Of a DNA stretch of 64,000 nucleotides, positions 52,107-60,952 are shown piece after piece. The position numbers and the translations under genes are program-made. Positions within the stretch are counted from its first letter, which is position 1. Each line of letters begins with the position of its first letter. The notes under the pieces were generated by a model. It was given only the letters and a program-made list of their open reading frames with translations, was not told the origin of the DNA and searched no databases. Source of the stretch: Candidatus Synechococcus calcipolaris G9 (GTDB lineage Bacteria > Cyanobacteriota > Cyanobacteriia > Thermosynechococcales > Thermosynechococcaceae); NCBI RefSeq assembly GCF_029582805.1, contig NZ_JAKKUT010000008.1:329236-393235 (forward strand). Reading direction: 5' to 3'.

Positions 52107-52544
52107 GTGCGGAGAATGGCCATACGGCAAATTGGATTGGGGTTAGTGGTGGGTCTCAGCTTGGCGATCGCCCCTGGGGCGGTCAGAATTGCCGGTTCCC
52201 AAAATCCATCCCAGCAGGCGGTCACTATTTTGGCCGATGTGCAACAGGCCAATGCCATTACTGGCGTGATTACGGCACGGGGGAATGTGCAAATTCGTTA
52301 CCCGGCCCGGCAAATGCAAGCCACCGCGGCCCAAGCCCAATATTTCAGCCGTGAAGGGCGCATTGTTTTAAGTGGGAATGTATATGTCCTCCAACAGGGA
52401 AATAGCCTCCGTGCTGATACCATTACCTATCTGATCAATGAAGAAAAGTTTGTGGCTACCCCAAATGCCAGTCGCCAAGTAGAATCGATTTTGATGATTC
52501 CTGATGACCCTAACCGACAAATTGCCCCAGTCCTCCAGCCCTAA
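52107..52544 (+). CDS. lptA: LptA/OstA-like periplasmic protein
   Basis: This 145-aa protein has a signal peptide (AIRQIGLGLVVGLSLAIAPG) and the OstA/LptA repeat pattern ITGVITARGNVQIRYPARQM, QAQYFSREGRIVLSGNVYVL and SLRADTITYLINEEKFVA. LptA bridges the periplasm for lipopolysaccharide transport to the outer membrane. It overlaps the next gene (lptB) by 41 bp. Start GTG 52107 is chosen, but ATG 52116 is close. Confidence 0.82.
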   Translation: MRRMAIRQIGLGLVVGLSLAIAPGAVRIAGSQNPSQQAVTILADVQQANAITGVITARGNVQIRYPARQMQATAAQAQYFSREGRIVLSGNVYVLQQGNSLRADTITYLINEEKFVATPNASRQVESILMIPDDPNRQIAPVLQP

Positions 52545-53298
52545 TTCTGCGACTGTCACCAGTACGCCGACTAAAATTTCCCTTGAAGATGTCCGTAAAG
52601 CCTACGGTTCTCGCATCGTTGTCGATCATATTAGCCTCTCAGTCAGTCGCGGCGAAATTGTTGGCCTATTGGGCCCCAATGGGGCCGGCAAAACCACCAC
52701 CTTTTATATGGCGACGGGGATTGAAAAGCCCGATCGCGGCCGGGTGTGGCTCGACGATCGCAACATTACCACCTTGCCCATGCACCGCCGCGCCCGCCTA
52801 GGGTTGGGATATTTAGCCCAGGAACCCAGTATTTTTCGCCATTTGACCGTTAAGGAAAATATTTTGCTGGTGCTGGAGCAAACCGGGGTTCCCCGCCATA
52901 CCTGGGGCGATCGCCTCGATAAACTACTCCGGGAATTTCGTTTGACCGATATTGCGAATACCCTAGGCTTGCGGGTGTCTGGGGGAGAACGTCGCCGCAC
53001 CGAATTAGCCCGCTCCCTGGCAGCAGGCAAAGATGGGCCCAGTTTCCTCTTCCTAGATGAACCCTTTGCCGGTGTCGATCCCATTGCCGTTCAGGATATT
53101 CAAGATGTGATTGCCCAACTCCGCGATCGCCAGATGGGAATCTTAATTACCGATCACAATGTCAGGGAAACCCTGGCAATTATTGACCGAGCCTATATCC
53201 TCCGGGATGGCCGCATCCTCGCTGCCGGTACTGGTGAAGAATTGGCCGCCGATCCCCTAGTGCGCCAGTATTATCTCGGCGAAGATTTTCGTTTTTAG
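52504..53298 (+). CDS. lptB: LPS export ABC transporter ATPase
   Basis: This 264-aa ATPase has Walker A GLLGPNGAGKTTTFYMATG, the Q-loop LGYLAQEPSIFRHLTV, signature LRVSGGERRRTELARSLA, Walker B FLFLDEPFAGVDPIAVQDIQ and the LITDHNVRETLAIIDRAYIL H-loop, all closely like LptB. The first ~25 residues from ATG 52504 are Ser/Thr-rich and poorly conserved, so a later start is possible. It lies between lptA and the permease gene. Confidence 0.95.
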   Translation: MTLTDKLPQSSSPNSATVTSTPTKISLEDVRKAYGSRIVVDHISLSVSRGEIVGLLGPNGAGKTTTFYMATGIEKPDRGRVWLDDRNITTLPMHRRARLGLGYLAQEPSIFRHLTVKENILLVLEQTGVPRHTWGDRLDKLLREFRLTDIANTLGLRVSGGERRRTELARSLAAGKDGPSFLFLDEPFAGVDPIAVQDIQDVIAQLRDRQMGILITDHNVRETLAIIDRAYILRDGRILAAGTGEELAADPLVRQYYLGEDFRF

Positions 53299-53299
53299 G

Positions 53300-54436
53300 A
53301 TGGCACGGCTAGTTTGGCGACGGTTTCCTTGGCCCTGGGTGACGCTCATCGATCGCTATCTGTGGTGGAGCCTTTTACCCAGTTTTATCTTTGCCGCCGC
53401 TGTCTTCACGGCCCTGGCCCTATCCGTGGGAACCGTCTTCGATCTGGTGCGCCAGGTAGCGGAGGCGCAAATGCCCTTCTCCCTAGTCCTGAGAATCATT
53501 TGGCTTCAGTTACCCTACGTGTTAACCCTCGTCTTTCCCATGGCCATCCTGCTGGCGGTCTTGAGTACGATGGGTCGTCTAGTGGAGGATGGGGAATGGA
53601 CGGCCCTGCGGAGTGTGGGCATCAGTCTCTATCGGCTACTCATACCCCTGATCCTTTTTGCCCTTCTCGTCAGTGGTATAACGGCTCTTTTGAATGAAAC
53701 CTGGGTTCCCCTGGCTCGCTACCAATCGGAGCAACTCATGGCAAGTTTTTTGCGCCAGGAAAATTTTGTTGCCCCTGCGGACGATATTTTTTATCCCGAA
53801 TATGGCCCCAACAATACCGTCAGGCGACTGTACTATGCCCGTCGGTTTGATGGCCTAAATATGCAGGGCTTAACGGTTCTCGATTTTTCCCAACCGGATC
53901 TGACCCAGGTGATCAATGCCGAGTCAGCCCAATGGAATAGTCAAGCCCATACCTGGCGAATTTCCAATGGAATTGTCTATCTCATTTCCCAATTAGGGGA
54001 TGTGCGGGATACGCTCCAGTTTGAACAGCAACAACTAACGATTCCCCGTCCGTCCCAAACAACAGATCTATTGCTGACGGAAATCCGCGAACTATCCATT
54101 GTCCAGACCCGCCGCGCCCTCAAAAAAGCCATCGATCAGCGGGATCGGGAATTACAGCGGGCCCTAAATGTCCACCTGCAACAATCCTATGCTCAACCCT
54201 TTTTAGCCGTTGTATTTGCGTTGATGGGCGTTGGTTTTGGTCTCAGTCAACGGCAACGGCTGGGCCGCCAAGGCTTTGGTTTAGGGGTGGGGGTTATCTT
54301 TGGCCAATATGTGTTGACCTATCTAACGGCGGCCATGGGAATGATTGGCTGGTTAACTCCCCTTCTATCCGCTTGGCTGCCCCATGGCATTGGCATTGGC
54401 GTGGCGACCCTACTGATTGTGCGCGTAAATCGCTAA
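53300..54436 (+). CDS. LptF/LptG family LPS export permease
   Basis: This 378-aa protein starts one base after the lptB stop. It has an early membrane segment YLWWSLLPSFIFAAAVFTAL, then further TM segments (VLTLVFPMAILLAVLSTMGR) with GEWTALRSVGISLYRLLIPL, the coupling helix region of YjgP/YjgQ. A periplasmic beta-jellyroll follows (YEPARRFDGLNM-like segment YYARRFDGLNMQGLTVLDF), and two terminal TM segments. A single cyanobacterial permease may form a homodimer with LptB2. Confidence 0.9.
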   Translation: MARLVWRRFPWPWVTLIDRYLWWSLLPSFIFAAAVFTALALSVGTVFDLVRQVAEAQMPFSLVLRIIWLQLPYVLTLVFPMAILLAVLSTMGRLVEDGEWTALRSVGISLYRLLIPLILFALLVSGITALLNETWVPLARYQSEQLMASFLRQENFVAPADDIFYPEYGPNNTVRRLYYARRFDGLNMQGLTVLDFSQPDLTQVINAESAQWNSQAHTWRISNGIVYLISQLGDVRDTLQFEQQQLTIPRPSQTTDLLLTEIRELSIVQTRRALKKAIDQRDRELQRALNVHLQQSYAQPFLAVVFALMGVGFGLSQRQRLGRQGFGLGVGVIFGQYVLTYLTAAMGMIGWLTPLLSAWLPHGIGIGVATLLIVRVNR

Positions 54437-54459
54437 ATTAAACTTTGCCTAAACGTTAA

Positions 54460-55392
54460 CTAAACTTTTTCGATGATTTTCCGGCCCATGAGTCCCTGGG
54501 GACGGATTAATAGGGTCATAAATAAAATTCCAAAGGCGATCGCATCCCGAAAACCGGAGAGTTGGGATGGCACCATAGCTTCAGCGATACCAATCAAAAA
54601 GCCTGCCAAAACTGCGCCGGGAACGCTGCCCAAGCCGCCCAAGACAATCACGGCCAACCCCTTTAGGCCAAAGATCATGCCAAACTGGGGCCCGGTAATA
54701 CTCACACTGGAGGCCACTAAGGTTCCGGCTACTGCGGCCAAAAAGCTACTGATAAAAAACGTCACCATAATCATGCGATCGCCGGGGATCCCCAACAAAC
54801 TGGCGGTAATTGGATTTTCTGCCACCGCCTGCATCGCCTTTCCCATGAATGTGTACTGGATCCAATAGGTGAGGAGGGCAACCAGAAAAATGGATACGAG
54901 AAAAATCACCAATTGGGCCGTCCGTAGGGTTACTTCTCCCAAGGCGATCGTTGCCGGTAAATCGCCATAGAGCCGATCCGGATAGGTATAAATTTCCGCC
55001 CCCACTAAATACTGAATGAAACTGGTCAGGGCCACCGCCACCCCCAAACTGGACACCACCGTCAGGAGACTATCGGCCTGCCGTTTCCGCAAGGGCCGAA
55101 AGGCCACCCCCTCGATCGCCACCCCAAGGCATCCGGTCAGGAGGCCACTCACTAGCAAGGCCCAGAAAAAGGGCAAGGAAAAAGGCAACTGACCATGGGC
55201 CAACAGACCATTAAAGCCAAAGCGTCCCCCCAACAGGGCATAGGTTAAATAGGCACCAACGGCAAACATGGCCCCATGGGCAAAATTAATCATTCCCAAA
55301 ATGGAGAATACCAGGGTATAGCCGAGGGCAAAAATGCCATAAACACTGCCAATGGATAGCCCATTGAGGATAATTTGGAGACTATTGGCCAT
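54460..55392 (-). CDS. livH: branched-chain amino acid ABC transporter permease (LivH type)
   Basis: This 310-aa protein starts LQIILNGLSIGSVYGIFALG, with YTLVFSILGMINFAHGAMFA, typical of LivH. It then has GVAIEGVAFRPLRKRQADSL and LGGLGSVPGAVLAGFLIGIA, and ends near IRPQGLMGRK. It forms one half of the membrane channel for neutral or branched-chain amino acid uptake in cyanobacteria. The other subunit genes are not adjacent. Confidence 0.94.
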   Translation of the reverse strand: MANSLQIILNGLSIGSVYGIFALGYTLVFSILGMINFAHGAMFAVGAYLTYALLGGRFGFNGLLAHGQLPFSLPFFWALLVSGLLTGCLGVAIEGVAFRPLRKRQADSLLTVVSSLGVAVALTSFIQYLVGAEIYTYPDRLYGDLPATIALGEVTLRTAQLVIFLVSIFLVALLTYWIQYTFMGKAMQAVAENPITASLLGIPGDRMIMVTFFISSFLAAVAGTLVASSVSITGPQFGMIFGLKGLAVIVLGGLGSVPGAVLAGFLIGIAEAMVPSQLSGFRDAIAFGILFMTLLIRPQGLMGRKIIEKV

Positions 55393-55414
55393 GACTCAAA
55401 TCCCTTGTTACCTG

Positions 55415-55670
55415 AGAACCCGATCCTGCTCAGGCTACCATTCAATGAAACATCCAAGACCCAATGGAGTTGATTTTCAATCCCCCAATGACTACATACA
55501 CAATTGGCGAAACGCTCAACATCACCGTCAAGCTAAGCGATTCTGACTGGCCCACGCACTGACCATGTATGGCCCCTTTTTTGCCGTTTTGTTCATAGGT
55601 AACGTCGAACCGTCTTGCCATCAATGTCGATGATTGCGCCATTATTGACTTCTTTGCTGCTCTTGAATCC
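55415..55670 (-). pseudogene. decayed ISAs1-family transposase remnant
   Basis: Reading the minus strand across frames, recognisable ISAs1 blocks appear in order: IIDIDGKTVRR near 55610-55645, NGKKGAIH and MVSAWASQNRLA near 55545-55590, then HWG-IENQLHWVLDVSLN near 55445-55495 and SLSRIG just after. The part between the VSAWA and HWG blocks is deleted, and several frameshifts and stops interrupt the rest. This is a dead insertion sequence. No intact ends are visible. Confidence 0.75.
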
Positions 55671-55792
55671 TCTAGGCTCTGGAAATGTTCTAGCAGGCTT
55701 GATGACGATTAGGTGACTTGGGTCATGGCGTGCTATGTAAGCTTATACTTCCAGATTTACTACTTTGGGTATGGGTTTGCCCTGCAAAAAAT

Positions 55793-56353
55793 CTAGACGA
55801 TCCAATCAACTTCAAAATCCTTAATGTCTGCCAGATCCTCTGGATCCGTGACAATGACAGGACGCTCCGCGTTCCGTGAATCCAGTTGAATATAGGTGCG
55901 CTTACCGCCAGTGAGAGTCGCTTTGCTGCCAGAGAGAGTGGATTTGCCATTGGAGATGGTGGTTTTTTCAATCCGGATACTCTCCTTGAGGGCATTGGGG
56001 TTGAGGTGGTGAACTAAAAAGTCCACCGTTTCCTTTTTCACCCAACCATTCAAAACGGCTAAGGAGCCAAATCGATAGCTGGTTTGCCACTGTTCTCGGA
56101 GAATGGCATTAATCTGATCATCAGACAGTAATCCGGCTCGCTTCAAATAGTACCCTAGGGGCTGATTGGGCGTGGCTTTGACAATTAAGGGCCATTCATC
56201 GGCGAAGAAGTCAATGGTTTCTTCCTTGAGCCAGCCGTGCAGGACAATGATTTCGCCAAAACGCATTCCTTGGTAGATCTGTTGCTCAGTTAAAATAACG
56301 TCAATTTGCCCTGAGTGGAGCAATCCTGCATTGCATAAAAGAGTGCCGATCAT
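55793..56353 (-). CDS. two-repeat MshEN/GspE-N-like protein
   Basis: This 186-aa protein has two ~60-aa repeats with the pattern AGLLHSGQIDVILTEQQ, FGEIIVLHGWLKEETIDFF and AGLLSDDQINAILREQW, FGSLAVLNGWVKKETVDFLV. They resemble the N-terminal MshEN/T2SSE-N helical domain that in some proteins binds cyclic di-GMP. A Ser/Gly/Lys-rich linker (SNGKSTLSGSKATLTGGKRT) leads to an acidic end. No ATPase domain is present, so it is likely a stand-alone sensor or adapter. Function unknown. Confidence 0.72.
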   Translation of the reverse strand: MIGTLLCNAGLLHSGQIDVILTEQQIYQGMRFGEIIVLHGWLKEETIDFFADEWPLIVKATPNQPLGYYLKRAGLLSDDQINAILREQWQTSYRFGSLAVLNGWVKKETVDFLVHHLNPNALKESIRIEKTTISNGKSTLSGSKATLTGGKRTYIQLDSRNAERPVIVTDPEDLADIKDFEVDWIV

Positions 56354-56604
56354 GACTTAAGATTAGCCTATATATTTTTTGTCAAATGAAATGAAAAGTA
56401 CTTGGGAACCTTTAGATATATTTATGGATTAACAAAAGTAAAAAACGTGAGATAAATCAATGAAATGCGAAATAAATTCATGAAAAATAATTAAATCGAA
56501 AAATTGGATTTAAACAGGTTTCTTTTGGAAGATTTATTTGAGCTAACTATAGATCAATATCTTAACAATTTCTCTATATTTTAAGTTCAATTTATAAGTA
56601 GTAA
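56354..56604. other. AT-rich intergenic region
   Basis: This 251-bp stretch lies upstream of the two-repeat protein and downstream of the HerA-like gene. It is strongly AT-rich, has no ORF and no RNA gene that I recognise. It should contain the promoter of the minus-strand 186-aa gene. Confidence 0.45.
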
Positions 56605-58269
56605 CTATTCGAGAATTTTTTTGCCCCGTTTTAAGGGAGGTTTTCGCCCTGCCACCGGAGCGATCGCCAATTCTTGGTCTGCAAGGCGATGGGGTTGAAA
56701 ATAGCTCTGCCACAGGGCTGGGGCATCCAGAGTTTCGCCACCATGTTGACTTAGACGTTGCCGCACTCGACATAAGACCGGCGTATTCACACAGGCACCG
56801 GCAATAATCACTTGGCCCTTACTGAGGGCAGGTAACTCCTTGAGGAGATCACGGCCCGCTGCCTCTACCCCATACTTGAGACTATCTTGATCAACAGGGT
56901 TAATAATCCGCAGAATAAATTGACTCATACATTGGGAGAGAACATCCGCATCGAGTTTTCCGGGCCGTTGGGTAATTAACCCCACACCTAGGCCAAATTT
57001 GCGTCCTTCGCTGAGAATAGTACGAATCACTTGCTTACAGCGGGATGGTTCATGGGCTGGGGCAAAGCGATGGGCTTCTTCTAGCAAAATAAAGACGGGA
57101 TAGGGCAGATAGGTTTCATCGGCGGGGGTGGCTTTCCCTTTGTGGGTATTCATGCGGGCATGGTTGGCTTGGCGAAGCAGGGCGGCACAGATCACCTGTT
57201 GTTCCTCCTGGGAAATTTCATTCATCTGCAGGATCGTCACTTGACCGGGGGTAAATAGATCCTTGGGGAGGAGGTGCTTAAAGGCATGGAAATAGTCAGA
57301 CCGCGCCAGTTGCTCAAGTTTCCAGTCCAGGGCTTGGGCGGAGGAGCCTGCTTTTTCATTGCCGTCATCGTCCTGGGTTGAATCCACTTCAAAAACTGCT
57401 TGAATCAGATCGTTCATATCCCAGCGTTTATCTTGATACCGCTGCCGAATTAAACCATAGGCTTTGTTTAGAATGGCCTGCTGGCGATCGCTCATGGGGG
57501 GAAGCAAACTGAGAATATCGTAAAACTCTAGGGAGGAGACGCGAATGGTGATCTGATCCGGGGTAATGATCTTCACCTGGGGTTGATAGCCATCGGCACC
57601 CCGAAAGGCTTCATGGCCCCGTAATTCTGCCAGGGTGTGGTATTCACCGTGAGGGTCAAAAATAAGAACTGCGGCCCGATTTTTAGGTAGGAGTAATTCC
57701 TCCACTAGAACACCAGCCGTATAGGATTTTCCGGAGCCCGTACCCGCCAAAATGGCCATGTGGGTACTCACCAGTTCCTTGACATCCAAACTAATGGATA
57801 CGCTATTTTCAGGGCGGAGCAGCAGGGAACCAATGTGGGCAGAGCCGATGTCCTGGGGAGATTTGCGATTGAGGACATGGTTAAGGGTCTGATCACTGGC
57901 GCGGTAAACCTTTGTCCCTGGTTCCGGTGGGCGACGTAAGTTACAAAAGCCTAAACGGGGATCGAAGGCACCGAGAACGGCAACCCCCACTTCGTAAAGT
58001 TCCGCTGGTTTACAGGTAAAGCCAATCAAGGCGGCGATCGCCCCAGGGTCTAAGCCATGATCCGCAAACATGCGATCGGGGAGATGCTCAATTAAGGAAC
58101 AGGTGGAAATCTTGCCGAGAATATTCTGCTCTAAGCCAGTGCTATCGACCAGGGTGTAATAGACAAATTCACCAATCGGAACGGGGCCAGGGTCTGAGGT
58201 AATGAATAGATACTCGTTGCCGGTTTCGCCGGGGCCTTTGACAATGCCAACGACTTGGGGAGAAGACAT
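56605..58269 (-). CDS. HerA-like ATP-binding protein (DUF87)
   Basis: This 554-aa protein begins PQVVGIVKGPGETGNEYLFI, an N-terminal HAS-barrel-like domain. Walker A is MAILAGTGSGKSYTAGVLVE and Walker B is PVFILLEEAHRFAPAHE, followed by RTILSEGRKFGLGVGLITQR with the arginine and sensor residues. HerA/FtsK-type hexameric motors move DNA and in archaea work with NurA; in cyanobacteria the partner is unknown, and no nurA gene is next to it. An intact, conserved gene. Confidence 0.9.
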   Translation of the reverse strand: MSSPQVVGIVKGPGETGNEYLFITSDPGPVPIGEFVYYTLVDSTGLEQNILGKISTCSLIEHLPDRMFADHGLDPGAIAALIGFTCKPAELYEVGVAVLGAFDPRLGFCNLRRPPEPGTKVYRASDQTLNHVLNRKSPQDIGSAHIGSLLLRPENSVSISLDVKELVSTHMAILAGTGSGKSYTAGVLVEELLLPKNRAAVLIFDPHGEYHTLAELRGHEAFRGADGYQPQVKIITPDQITIRVSSLEFYDILSLLPPMSDRQQAILNKAYGLIRQRYQDKRWDMNDLIQAVFEVDSTQDDDGNEKAGSSAQALDWKLEQLARSDYFHAFKHLLPKDLFTPGQVTILQMNEISQEEQQVICAALLRQANHARMNTHKGKATPADETYLPYPVFILLEEAHRFAPAHEPSRCKQVIRTILSEGRKFGLGVGLITQRPGKLDADVLSQCMSQFILRIINPVDQDSLKYGVEAAGRDLLKELPALSKGQVIIAGACVNTPVLCRVRQRLSQHGGETLDAPALWQSYFQPHRLADQELAIAPVAGRKPPLKRGKKILE

Positions 58270-58470
58270 AGAAAAACTCTAAAATTGGCACAAGGGGGGG
58301 AGCCGGATTAAAAAAGTGGCAAAAGCGGCACAGTCAAGCCCCCATTGCCGGCAAACAAGGTTACAAATAGATAGTAGCCGAGTTTAGCCGAAGATTTAAT
58401 TCTAGCCGGAATAATCGTCTAGTATTGATGGGCAACTCCTTGGGCCGGTGTTGATTTTGGGAAACCACCA

Positions 58471-59148
58471 ATGACAAGTAGGGTTAAACTAAGTTCCCCC
58501 TTATTACTGATGGGGGCGATCGCAACCACGCTGGCGGGATCGTTATTGGGAACACCCCCCGTGGCTGCCCAAAGCATTAGGACCGTTCAAGAACTGCCTG
58601 ATGGTAGTTATCGTGTCTGTAGTTCGGTTCCGGCGAATCCACCCCTAGGGGCCCTCAGTGGCACCTGTTTTCTATTTCGGAAACAGGGAAATCGTGTGAT
58701 TGGTACCTATCGGGTGGCCCCCGGTGATCCAACGGCCTGGTGTATGGAAGGAACGGCGGTGGGAAGTGAAATTCGCGGCTTTGTGGCCACCACCGGAACT
58801 CTGCCGGAAACCTATTTAATTAATTCCCTGCTGCCCGACAGTCAGTTACGACTTTTGTCGCCGTTCTTGCGGGTAGCCAATATTCAAGTCCGCCAACTGA
58901 GTGTTCGTCCCGACACCTTAACGGTGAGCTTAGTACCCTTTGGTGCCCCAGACCCACGGGGACAGCCCGTGCGCATCAATATGCTCCAAGGTAATGATGA
59001 GGCAGCACCCCCCTCCCTAGGAGATTCCTTACCACCGCTTGTGGGTGAAATCCGTTACAACACAGCGGTTTTAGACCTCTCTACCTTTTATCTATACAAT
59101 CTCGGCAATGTGCCCCCTCCCACCAGTTGTCAACCTAACTTTGGCTAA
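58471..59148 (+). CDS. secreted hypothetical protein, 225 aa
   Basis: A signal peptide (LLLMGAIATTLAGSLLGTPP, cleavage after VAAQ likely) is followed by RTVQELPDGSYRVCSSVPA and GTCFLFRKQGNRVIGTYRV. The middle has GDPTAWCMEGTAVGSEIRGF. The C-terminus contains GEIRYNTAVLDLSTFYLYNL. Cys pairs suggest disulfides. A cyanobacteria-type periplasmic protein with no function known to me. Confidence 0.65.
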   Translation: MTSRVKLSSPLLLMGAIATTLAGSLLGTPPVAAQSIRTVQELPDGSYRVCSSVPANPPLGALSGTCFLFRKQGNRVIGTYRVAPGDPTAWCMEGTAVGSEIRGFVATTGTLPETYLINSLLPDSQLRLLSPFLRVANIQVRQLSVRPDTLTVSLVPFGAPDPRGQPVRINMLQGNDEAAPPSLGDSLPPLVGEIRYNTAVLDLSTFYLYNLGNVPPPTSCQPNFG

Positions 59149-59164
59149 TTAATGTCAGTAACAA

Positions 59165-59353
59165 TCAATATCGCTGGCGGAGTAGGGTCAATAAGGCCCA
59201 GACTCCAGAGACGATCACGAGCACGCTCAGGACTAAAAAGATAATCCCTGGCACCATGGAGAGTTGTCCAATGCCCCGGAGAATATAAAGGCTGATTGCC
59301 AGGGCAAGGAAAACAATAAACAGCTTTGCGGGCACAGGCGGCGGACTATCCAT
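59165..59353 (-). CDS. small two-TM membrane protein, 62 aa
   Basis: Two hydrophobic segments (LFIVFLALAISLYILRG and IFLVLSVLVIVSGVWALLTL) with a short basic end LLRQRY. N-terminal MDSPPPVPAK is polar. Typical of small cyanobacterial membrane proteins with unknown role. Convergent with the 225-aa gene. Confidence 0.6.
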   Translation of the reverse strand: MDSPPPVPAKLFIVFLALAISLYILRGIGQLSMVPGIIFLVLSVLVIVSGVWALLTLLRQRY

Positions 59354-59527
59354 TAGTGGTATAGTTACAAGTAATGTAAAGTCATGGTACTTGTCAACAT
59401 TGAACCCAATGGCATTGATGGGCTACCCTAGCTTAAACATCTGGTATCTAGGAATAGGCCTGAGGCAACGACGACTCGCAGATCCCACCTTGTCCGTGGT
59501 AGATGGCTGTGAAGGGCCCAGTATGGG

Positions 59528-59583
59528 CTGATCGACCTGCAACTTGAGGTTTGCTACCAAACGTAGTGAACTGGGTCGATCAG
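59528..59583 (+). other. strong stem-loop in the leader region of the deoxyhypusine-synthase-like gene
   Basis: The 301-bp intergenic region 59354-59654 holds a perfect 10-bp stem: ctgatcgacc (59528-59537) with ggtcgatcag (59574-59583). Inside it is a smaller hairpin gtttg-ctac-caaac. An AT-rich stretch with a tataaaaat box follows at about 59590. This could be part of a leader RNA, a small RNA or an operator. There is no close T run, so it is not a typical terminator. Nothing else is seen in this gap. Confidence 0.45.
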
Positions 59584-59654
59584 AGACTATATAAAAATTT
59601 TGAAAAATTCTGGCGCGATCGCCACACCCTAATCCCATCATCGGAAGGTTAGCC

Positions 59655-60848
59655 ATGTCTAAATTCGCTACACCCATTTGTCCTGCGCCCATTGCCACCG
59701 ATATTAGCGTTACGGATCTCATCGATAACTATTTCACCGCCTACAACTCCGGTCGCCTACGGGAACTGTGCCATCTTTTGGCCCAGGTTGTTTTTCAGCC
59801 AGGGGTCACCGTTGGTTTAAGTCTTTCTGGAGCCATGACTCCCACAGGATTGGGGATTTCTGCCTTAGCTCCCCTGGTGCGGGCCGGATTTATTGACTAC
59901 ATCATTAGTACGGGGGCGAATCTCTACCACGATATTCACTATGCCCTAGGGATGGATCTCTACGCTGCCCACCCCTTTGTGGATGATGTGCAACTGCGGC
60001 AAGAGAGTAAAATTCGTATCTACGATATTATTTTTGACTACGACGTACTGCTGGAAACCGATGCCTTTTTGCGGCAAATTTTACGTTCCGAACCCTTTCA
60101 ACATCGCATGGGGACGGCAGAGTTTCATTATCTGTTGGGTAAATATGTCGCCGAAATTGAGCGGCAGCGGCAACAACCCCATACCTGTTTACTCTCCACT
60201 GCCTACGAGTGCGGCGTTCCCATTTACACCTCATCCCCTGGGGATAGTTCCATTGGCATGAATGTGGCGGCCTTGGCCTTGGAAGGCTCTCGCTTGATCT
60301 TGGATCCGGCCATTGATGTGAATGAAACGGCGGCGATCGCCTACTTTGCCCGAGAATCTGGCGTAGAGGGTCTAGAGGGCAAGAGTGCGGCCTTGATTAT
60401 TGGTGGGGGCAGTCCCAAAAACTTCCTGCTGCAAACCCAACCCCAAATCCATGAGGTTCTTGGTCTAGAGGAGCGGGGCCATGATTACTTTATTCAGATT
60501 ACCGATGCCCGGCCCGATACGGGGGGATTGTCCGGGGCCGTGCCCAGTGAAGCTGTCAGTTGGGGGAAGGTGGATCCCCAGGGATTGCGGGATACGGTGG
60601 TGTGTTACACCGATAGTACGATCGCCCTGCCCATTTTGACGGCCTACAGCTTAAATCGCTGCCAACCCCAGCCCCAAAAGCGGCTCTACGATCGCCGTGC
60701 CGAAATGGTGGAACAGTTGCAGGAACTCTATTTACAGGCCCAGCTTCAGCAGCAGGCCCAGGATAAGGGCTTGACCGCCAACCCCCCTCAAACAATGCAT
60801 GAACCGGTGGCCACCTACCCCTGCGGCACCCCCATTCGTCGGAGTTAG
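59655..60848 (+). CDS. deoxyhypusine-synthase-like protein (homospermidine synthase-type)
   Basis: This 397-aa protein has [59 protein letters not shown] and [12 protein letters not shown] with the Lys used for the imine in the deoxyhypusine synthase family (SWGK). In bacteria without eIF5A these enzymes transfer the aminobutyl group of spermidine to putrescine, making homospermidine. Two C-terminal coiled segments are Gln-rich. A deoxyhypusine synthase role is unlikely in a bacterium. Confidence 0.88.
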   Translation: MSKFATPICPAPIATDISVTDLIDNYFTAYNSGRLRELCHLLAQVVFQPGVTVGLSLSGAMTPTGLGISALAPLVRAGFIDYIISTGANLYHDIHYALGMDLYAAHPFVDDVQLRQESKIRIYDIIFDYDVLLETDAFLRQILRSEPFQHRMGTAEFHYLLGKYVAEIERQRQQPHTCLLSTAYECGVPIYTSSPGDSSIGMNVAALALEGSRLILDPAIDVNETAAIAYFARESGVEGLEGKSAALIIGGGSPKNFLLQTQPQIHEVLGLEERGHDYFIQITDARPDTGGLSGAVPSEAVSWGKVDPQGLRDTVVCYTDSTIALPILTAYSLNRCQPQPQKRLYDRRAEMVEQLQELYLQAQLQQQAQDKGLTANPPQTMHEPVATYPCGTPIRRS

Positions 60849-60952
60849 GTACACAAGCTAGGATCAGGTTTCTTAGGGAACTCTGCGGTTAATCCCCTAG
60901 CATTTTTCCGGCACAATGGAGTAGTTCTAGGGGCGATCGCAGGGTCACTATT

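Noticed and set aside
55442..55642. A 66-aa minus-strand protein as a real gene
   Set aside because: The frame is part of a frameshifted ISAs1 transposase; recognisable transposase words lie in all three frames.
59423..59722. 99-aa minus-strand frame across the leader of the deoxyhypusine-synthase-like gene
   Set aside because: It runs antisense into the start of a well-supported gene and looks like no protein family; the region is better explained as non-coding.
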